The notes under the pieces are model-generated. The model ran no database searches. It saw only the letters and a list, made by a program, of their open reading frames with translations, and was not told where the DNA came from. Made by a program: the position numbers and the translations under genes. A stretch of 47,568 bases of DNA, from assembly GCF_025464955.1 (NCBI RefSeq), contig NZ_JAODNM010000153.1, forward strand, positions 1-47,568, read 5' to 3'. This DNA comes from Amycolatopsis sp. (lineage in GTDB: Bacteria > Actinomycetota > Actinomycetes > Mycobacteriales > Pseudonocardiaceae). Numbering within the stretch: the stretch's first letter is position 1; each line of letters starts with the position of its first letter. Positions 43,101 through 47,568 of this stretch are shown here, piece after piece.

Positions 43101-45623
43101 GTCGGCTTCGGCGAGCTGGGCGGGGCCGTCCGGGCCGTCGGCGAACTGGCCGGCGACCTGCCCGCGACCGGCAACGCCGTCGCCGAGCTGTACGTGAGCT
43201 GGCCCGACCAGCCTGCCGACGCCGACGAAATGGCGGCCGCGCTGCTCGAAGTGATCGCCGAGGAAAGCCTCCCGCCGCAGGTCCGGCGGATCACCACGAT
43301 GGTGGCCGGTCGCGGCGCCGCGGTGATGCACCACCACTTCACCTTCCAGCCGTCACCGACCGGGTTCACCGAGGACCGGCTCATCCGCGGCCTGCACCCG
43401 ATCATCGCGCGGCGCATGCAGATCGAGCGGCTGCGAGACTTCGACCTCACCCGGCTGCCGTCGGCGGACGAGGAGGTCTACCTCTTCAAGTGCGTCGCGC
43501 GGGACAACCCGTCCGACGAACGCCTGGTCGCGATGGCCCAGGTCCGCGACCTGACCCCGTTGCGTGAGCACGACGGCAGGCTCGTGTCCCTGCCCGCGGC
43601 CGAAGACACCGTGGCCGCGTGCCTCGACGCGATCCGGACCGTGCAGTCCCGGCGGCCGGCCCGGAAACGCTTCGACACCAACCGGATCGTCATCTACGTC
43701 TGGCCGCCGAGCGGGCTGACCGGCGAAGAGTTGACCACCATCGCCGAGCGCGTGGTACCGACCACGGCCGGTGCCGGGCTCGAGGAGGTGCAGTTCCTCG
43801 CCCGCCAGCGCGACCGGGAGTCCGGCACGCTGACCCCGGTGGCGATCCGCATCAACTACAGCGTCGATTCCCAGGTCCACCTTTCGGTCGGGAAGCCGTC
43901 CACCGAACCGATCAAACCGCTCGACGGCTACCGGCAGAAGGTGCTGAGCGCGGCGCGCCGCGGCACCGTCTACCCGTACGAGCTGACCGGGATGCTCACC
44001 GGGTCGGGCGGCTCGTTCGTCGAGCACGACCTCGACGAGCACGGGGTACTGGTCCCGGTCAACCGCCCGAAGGGCAAGAACTCCGCGGCGCTGGTCGCGG
44101 GTGTGATCACCACGCCGACGCTGCGCCACCCCGAAGGCGTCACCCGGGTCATGCTGCTCGGCGACCCGACAAAGGCACTCGGCGCGCTGTCCGAGCCGGA
44201 GTGCTCCCGGGTCATCGCGGCGCTGGACCTGGCCGAGCGGATGCGCGTCCCGCTCGAGTGGTTCGCGCTGTCCGCCGGCGCGAAGATCTCGATGGACTCC
44301 GGTACCGAGAACATGGACTGGGTCGCCGCGGCGCTGAAGCGGATCGTGAACTTCACCCAGGACGGCGGCGAGATCAACATCGTCGTCGCCGGCATCAACG
44401 TCGGCGCCCAGCCGTATTGGAACGCCGAAGCCACGATGCTGATGCACACCAAGGGAATCCTGGTGATGACCCCGGATTCGACGATGGTGCTCACCGGCAA
44501 GCACGCGCTCGACTTCTCCGGTGGCGTCTCGGCCGAGGACAACTTCGGCATCGGCGGGTACGACCGGGTGATGGGTCCGAACGGGCAGGCGCAGTACTGG
44601 GCGCCGAACCTGGCCGGTGCCCGCGACGTGCTGATGGCGCACTACGACCACACCTACGTCGTACCGAACGAGTCCGCGCCGCGTCGCGCGGAGACCACCG
44701 ACCCGCACGACCGCGACATCTCCGCTTTCCCGCACGCGGTGGCGGGCAGCGACTTCACCACGGTCGGCGAGATCTTCTCCAAGGAGCACAACCCGGACCG
44801 CAAGAAGCCCTTCGACATCCGGACGGTGATGAATGCCGTCGCCGACCAGGACCACCCGGTGCTGGAACGCTGGGCGGGCATGGCCGACGCGGAAACCGCC
44901 GCGGTGCAGGACGTCCACCTCGGCGGCTGGCCGGTATGCCTGGTCGGCATCGAGTCGCGGTCCATCCCCCGCCGGGGTTTCCCGCCCGCCGACGGTCCCG
45001 ACACCTACACCGCGGGCACCCTGTTCCCCCGGTCGGCGAAGAAGGTCGCGCGGACGATCAACGCGGCGAGCGGCAACCGGCCGCTGGTGGTGCTGGCGAA
45101 CCTGTCCGGGTTCGACGGCTCCCCGGAGTCGATGCGCAAGCTGCAGCTGGAGTACGGCGCCGAGATCGGCCGGGCCATCGTCAACTTCGACGGCCCGATC
45201 GTGTTCTGCGTGATCTCGCGGTACCACGGCGGCGCGTTCGTCGTGTTCTCCAAGGCGCTCAACCCGAACATGACGGTGCTCGCGCTCGAAGGCTCGTTCG
45301 CGTCGGTCCTCGGCGGGGCTCCGGCCGCGGCCGTGGTGTTCGCCGGCGACGTCAACCAGCGCACGGCGAACGACCCCCGGGTACTCACCCTCGCCGACAC
45401 CGCCGCTAAGGCGACCGGGGCCCAGCGGGGCGCGCTCACCGCGGAACTGGCCGAACTGCGGTCCTCGGTGCGCGCGGAAAAGCTCAGTGAGGTGGCCGCG
45501 GAGTTCGACGCCGTCCACAGCATCGAGCGCGCCGTCCAGGTCGGCTCCGTCGACGCGATCGTCCGCGCGGCCGAACTCCGGCCCCGCATCATCGACGCCA
45601 TCGCCAAGGGCATTCACTCCTAG
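40125..45623 (+). CDS. Single-chain multidomain biotin-dependent acyl-CoA carboxylase
   Basis: 1832 residues from the GTG at 40125; the frame is open from 39927. Biotin carboxylase is at about 1-450: ATP-grasp KATAGGGGRGIRMV (Lys163) and EVNTRLQVEH (Glu294). The BCCP biotin motif ESMKMET has the biotinyl Lys at 621. Residues about 690-1270 resemble the central region of eukaryotic acetyl-CoA carboxylase (SPREYFHTYLQSLD near 765; GFTEDRLIRGLHPIIARRMQ and IERLRDFDLTRLP near 1075-1110). Carboxyltransferase is at about 1290-1832, with LSAGAKISMDSG near 1383 and PRRGFPPADGPDTYTAG. It carboxylates a short acyl-CoA using ATP and bicarbonate; whether acetyl, propionyl or longer is unknown. Confidence 0.93.
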   Translation: MFSRVAIINRGEAAMRLIHAVRELSAETGDRIETVALYTDADSSATFVREADLAYSLGPASARPYLDLAVLERALVETKADAAWVGWGFVAEDPAFAELCEKVGVTFVGPSAKAMRKLGDKIGAKLIAEEVGVPVAPWSRGAVSDLDSAIKAATEIGYPLMLKATAGGGGRGIRMVASAEELTDAYERTSMEAERAFGSGVVFLERLVTGARHVEVQVIADSHGTAWALGVRDCSIQRRNQKVIEESASPVLSPEQTRELKTSAERLALAVGYCGAATVEFLYHPGEKLFAFLEVNTRLQVEHSITELTTGIDLVKAQLHVADGGKLEGLQPAEFGHAIEARLNAEDPDRDFAPSPGRIARLMLPAGPGIRVDTGVSEGDTIPADFDSMIAKIIAYGRDRDEALGRLRHAMAQTTVIIEGGATNKSFVLDLLAQPEVIDASADTGWIDRVRAEGRLVTHQHSAIALAAAAIEAYEGTEEIERQRLLETAHGGRPQVQHEGGRPLELKLRGASYKVAVARTGHGRFRVGISSGGDVHPADVEIDRFDRHTGRITVNGSRFRLVTGTPGPVQLIEVDGVAHRVSRDEGGVVRSPAPALVVATPLEVGAEVEAGAPVLVLESMKMETVLRAPFRARLKERSVSVGSQVETGAPLLRLEPLAEDDDSGPAVEVSGEIDLPAEPEAVSPADRAARALADLRSLLLGFDTDPHDEKRALNAYLTARAELVAAGRRPLAGEIELLSLFADLSELSRNRPAGEQSIGDSELHSPREYFHTYLQSLDVDRARLSETFQARLARVLGHYGVDGLDRTPELEEAVFRIFLAQQRASSDVAVVAAVLKQWLAEVAPSDVEQYEAAGLALEHLVAATQLRFPTVGDLARSVVFRWFAQPLLRRTRAEVYLDIREHLHYLDHHRDAPDRAERIATMVASTEPLVRLLGQRIGRAGIDPVPLLEVLTRRYYGNKPLSDMRTRTAGGCTFVTAEHTAGGQHARVITTGVGFGELGGAVRAVGELAGDLPATGNAVAELYVSWPDQPADADEMAAALLEVIAEESLPPQVRRITTMVAGRGAAVMHHHFTFQPSPTGFTEDRLIRGLHPIIARRMQIERLRDFDLTRLPSADEEVYLFKCVARDNPSDERLVAMAQVRDLTPLREHDGRLVSLPAAEDTVAACLDAIRTVQSRRPARKRFDTNRIVIYVWPPSGLTGEELTTIAERVVPTTAGAGLEEVQFLARQRDRESGTLTPVAIRINYSVDSQVHLSVGKPSTEPIKPLDGYRQKVLSAARRGTVYPYELTGMLTGSGGSFVEHDLDEHGVLVPVNRPKGKNSAALVAGVITTPTLRHPEGVTRVMLLGDPTKALGALSEPECSRVIAALDLAERMRVPLEWFALSAGAKISMDSGTENMDWVAAALKRIVNFTQDGGEINIVVAGINVGAQPYWNAEATMLMHTKGILVMTPDSTMVLTGKHALDFSGGVSAEDNFGIGGYDRVMGPNGQAQYWAPNLAGARDVLMAHYDHTYVVPNESAPRRAETTDPHDRDISAFPHAVAGSDFTTVGEIFSKEHNPDRKKPFDIRTVMNAVADQDHPVLERWAGMADAETAAVQDVHLGGWPVCLVGIESRSIPRRGFPPADGPDTYTAGTLFPRSAKKVARTINAASGNRPLVVLANLSGFDGSPESMRKLQLEYGAEIGRAIVNFDGPIVFCVISRYHGGAFVVFSKALNPNMTVLALEGSFASVLGGAPAAAVVFAGDVNQRTANDPRVLTLADTAAKATGAQRGALTAELAELRSSVRAEKLSEVAAEFDAVHSIERAVQVGSVDAIVRAAELRPRIIDAIAKGIHS

Positions 45624-45638
45624 CCGGCGCGACCAGCC

Positions 45639-45683
45639 GTGACGGCCGGGCCGCTCCCCTGACGGGAGCGACCCGGCCGTCAC
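45639..45683 (+). terminator. Long hairpin terminator after the carboxylase
   Basis: The outer stem is 12 perfect pairs (45639-45650 with 45672-45683). After one mismatch come 7 more pairs and a 5-nt loop (CTGAC). It is 15 bp past the stop codon. No T run follows, so termination would rely on the very stable stem. Confidence 0.75.
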
Positions 45684-45692
45684 CGCTTCCTG

Positions 45693-45720
45693 AGTACCCA
45701 GCGCGAAGTACCCAGCGCGG
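45693..45720 (+). repeat. Tandem 14-bp repeat in the dinB promoter
   Basis: AGTACCCAGCGCGA (45693-45706) is followed directly by a copy differing at the last base. The pair sits just upstream of the GATACT -10 box (45724-45729) and could be activator or repressor sites. It does not match an SOS box. Confidence 0.6.
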
Positions 45721-45735
45721 GGTGATACTGGGCGA

Positions 45736-46767
45736 GTGTCCGAAACGGACTGGATCCTGCACGTCGACCTCGACCAGTTCATCGCGGCGGTCGAGGTGGC
45801 CCGCCGCCCTGAGCTGCGCGGTCTCCCCGTGGTGGTCGGCGGCACGGGCGATCCGACGAAGCGCGAGGTCGTCGCGACGGCGTCCTACGAGGCGCGTGAG
45901 TTCGGCATCCAGTCCGGTATGCCGCTCAAGCTGGCCGCGAAGCGCTGCCCGAACGCGGTGTTCCTGCCGAGCGATCCCCCAGCCTATGACGAAGTCTCCG
46001 CGCGGGTGATGGACATCCTTCGCGGGTTGCCGGTGATCGTGGAGGTGCTCGGCTGGGACGAGGCGTTCCTCGGCGCGCGGACCGCGGATCCCGAGGCACT
46101 CGCCGCCGAGATCCGCCAGGCGGTGCTCGCCGGGACCGGTCTGTCGTGTTCGGTGGGGATCGGCGACAACAAGCTGCGCGCGAAACTCGCCACCGGCTTC
46201 GCGAAACCGGCCGGGATCTACCGGCTCACCAGCGGCAACTGGGAGACGGTCATGGCAAGGCTCCCGACCGACGCACTGTGGGGCATCGGCCGCAAGACCG
46301 CGAAGAAGCTGACGGAAATCGGGCTGGACACCGTCGAGAAGCTCGCCGCCGCCGATCCCGGCGAGCTGGCGAAGCGCTTCGGTCCGACGATGGGTCCGTG
46401 GTACCGCGCCCTCGCGCACGGAGCCGGGGACACCACGGTGACCGACACGCCGTACGTGCCGCGGTCACATAGCCGCGAGACCACCTTCGAGCACGACCTC
46501 GTCGAGCGGGCCGACCTCGACGCCCAGGTCACCGCACTCGCGCGACGGGTGGCGGCCGACGTGCTCGCCGACGGCCGCCCGGTGGTTCGGGTCGCGGTGA
46601 AGGTCCGCTTCGCACCATTCCTCACCCAGACCCGTAGTCTCACGCTGCCCGCGCCGACCAGCGACAGCGGAGAATTGGAACGCGCCGCGCTGGCGGTGCT
46701 CGACCGCTTCGAACACACCCGACCGGTGCGCCTGCTCGGCGTCCGAGCCGAGTTCGATCGAAGCTGA
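45736..46767 (+). CDS. Y-family DNA polymerase, DinB2 type
   Basis: 343 residues, GTG start; GATACT lies 6 nt upstream, so it is probably leaderless. Catalytic acids are Asp11 (WILHVDLDQFIAAVE) and Asp108-Glu109 (LGWDEAFLG). The palm, thumb (ALWGIGRKTAKKLTEIGLDT) and little-finger domains are complete. The DLDQF signature and LGWDEAF fit the mycobacterial DinB2 (Rv3056) branch. The steric-gate position, an aromatic residue in E. coli Pol IV (Phe13), is Ile16 here. No beta-clamp-binding tail is evident. It probably performs translesion synthesis; ribonucleotide tolerance is possible. Confidence 0.9.
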   Translation: MSETDWILHVDLDQFIAAVEVARRPELRGLPVVVGGTGDPTKREVVATASYEAREFGIQSGMPLKLAAKRCPNAVFLPSDPPAYDEVSARVMDILRGLPVIVEVLGWDEAFLGARTADPEALAAEIRQAVLAGTGLSCSVGIGDNKLRAKLATGFAKPAGIYRLTSGNWETVMARLPTDALWGIGRKTAKKLTEIGLDTVEKLAAADPGELAKRFGPTMGPWYRALAHGAGDTTVTDTPYVPRSHSRETTFEHDLVERADLDAQVTALARRVAADVLADGRPVVRVAVKVRFAPFLTQTRSLTLPAPTSDSGELERAALAVLDRFEHTRPVRLLGVRAEFDRS

Positions 46768-46785
46768 CCGGTCAAGGTTTGCGAA

Positions 46786-47390
46786 CGCCGGCTGGTGACC
46801 GCGGACGCGCTCCACGCCCAGCGTGAACACGCGACCTACCTGGTTGCCGAACGCGGTGCCGACTACACGCTCATCGTGAAAGCCAACCAGCCGAACCTGT
46901 TCACCGCGCCGGACGCCCTCAACTGGGACACGCCACCGTTACACACCAAGGAAGAAACCGGGCATGGACGTATCGAGCGTCGCATGATACGAGTACAACC
47001 AGCACCCGACGGCATCACGTTTCCCTATGTCGCGCAAGTGTTTCTCATCGAACGCTACGTCACCGACACCGACACCGGCAGCGGAACGAACACCGCCATC
47101 GCGGTCCTGGGCACCACCAGACGCGACGCCACCGCGCAAACGCCCAGCAGATCGCCACCTGGGCACGCGAACACTGGAGCATCGAGAACGCCCTGCACTA
47201 CGTCCGAGACGTCACCTACGGCGAAGACACCTCCCAAACCGCGCCGACAACGGACCCGAGTCATGGCCAGCATCCGCAACCTCGCCATCGGAATCCTCCG
47301 CCTGGCAGGGAAAACCACCATCGCCGCCGGACTCCGCCACACCGCACGTGGCTTCATCCGTCCCCTTCAACTCCTCCGACTTCACCCCCG
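46786..47390 (+). pseudogene. Decayed ISAs1-type transposase fragment
   Basis: Only the C-terminal part remains, beginning at about VTADALHAQREHATYLVAER, with ADYTLIVKANQPNLF and HGRIERRMIRV in one frame. At about 47135 the homology moves to another frame (AQQIATWAREHWSIENALHY, VRDVTYGEDTSQT). Near 47250 it returns to the first (MASIRNLAIGILRLAGKTTI). At least two frameshifts and loss of the N-terminal half make it nonfunctional. It begins within about 20 bp of the dinB stop, so the insertion or deletion ended there. Confidence 0.8.
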
Positions 47391-47411
47391 ATTCAGAACT
47401 GCAGTGGCGCG

Positions 47412-47437
47412 TTCGCAACTCGACGGCGAGTTGCGAA
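47412..47437. repeat. Hairpin sharing a 22-bp core with 10990-11011
   Basis: An 11-bp perfect stem (47412-47422 with 47427-47437) has a 4-nt loop. Its 47414-47435 core is the exact reverse complement of 10990-11011. It lies at the right edge of the transposase remnant. Confidence 0.7.
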
Positions 47438-47453
47438 AGCCGGGAATGCAGTC

Positions 47454-47506
47454 AGGGCTCGTCAGTGTCGCGGCCGGGTGATCCGGTCGCGGCACTCACG
47501 AGCCCT
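47454..47506. terminator. Long imperfect inverted repeat before the last gene
   Basis: 24-nt arms (47454-47477 and 47483-47506) match at 21 positions around a 5-nt loop (GTGAT). It could terminate transcription from either side, or be another small repeat element. No T run is present. Confidence 0.5.
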
Positions 47507-47528
47507 GGTACGGGATATTCTGTTACAG

Positions 47529-47568
47529 GTGGCAGGTGTTGCGCCTGGGTCTTCGAAGCGGATCGAGA
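47529..47568 (+). CDS. Start of an unidentified gene, cut by the window edge
   Basis: TATTCT (47516-47521), 7 nt, then GTG at 47529 is the classic leaderless start arrangement. The thirteen codons visible read VAGVAPGSSKRIE without a stop. This is too short to assign a function; regulators of the TetR or GntR kind often begin this way, but that is only a guess. Confidence 0.35.
   Translation, partial: MAGVAPGSSKRIE

Noticed and set aside
40290..45845. Very long antisense open frames opposite the carboxylase gene (40290-43337 and 43353-45845).
   Set aside because: They are Arg/Asp/Gly/His-rich shadows of a high-GC gene with no domains, and the plus strand encodes a clear enzyme.

Overview
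The window is high-GC actinobacterial DNA. Many genes start with GTG, and several have a TANNNT -10 box only 6-9 nt before the start codon (leaderless). Gene content (fadE24/fadE23-like pair, rel-apt-secF-secD-yajC-ruvBAC-yebC-pdxT, F420-type oxidoreductase, actinobacterial DinB2-like polymerase) points to Pseudonocardiaceae, probably an Amycolatopsis-like organism. The family is an inference from content; no search was run.

Layout. 1-476: an insertion-sequence-like end and an inverted-repeat element. 477-11878: LtrA-like membrane protein, acyl-CoA dehydrogenase pair, small membrane protein behind a strong RNA hairpin, PHA-synthase-like hydrolase, SDR, GNAT, type-B carboxylesterase, GlcD-like oxidase and an LLM oxidoreductase. 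11879-15495: an operator-rich gap and a secreted GH92 alpha-mannosidase with a LacI-type operator. 15496-19202: two cold-shock proteins, an FAH-family enzyme, a broken Lrp/AsnC regulator, a PASTA-like protein and an ArsR regulator. 19297-26323: divergent DJ-1/PfpI enzyme and GlxA-type regulator, YibE/F membrane protein, two small proteins at 9-bp tandem repeats, MBL hydrolase, membrane-anchored cyclophilin and a class IV aminotransferase. 26696-39288: mostly minus-strand housekeeping genes for lipid metabolism, the stringent response, Sec export, recombination repair (with an SOS box) and vitamin B6. 39289-40124: repeats. 40125-47568: a single 1832-residue biotin carboxylase with eukaryote-like domain order, a DinB-type polymerase with an unusual steric-gate residue, a decayed ISAs1-type transposase, and the first codons of a further gene.

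Three things stand out. (1) The intergenic gaps hold several families of inverted-repeat elements. The most striking is a pair, 18 kb apart and in opposite orientation, each carrying six 9-bp boxes (three forward, three reversed) at exactly the same spacing of 21-22-24-22-21 bp. (2) The fused carboxylase joins BC, BCCP, an ACC-central-like region and CT in one chain. (3) A 36-nt hairpin with a GAAA loop overlaps the ribosome-binding site of a small membrane protein gene. Functions are assigned from motifs read by eye; all homology statements need a database check.
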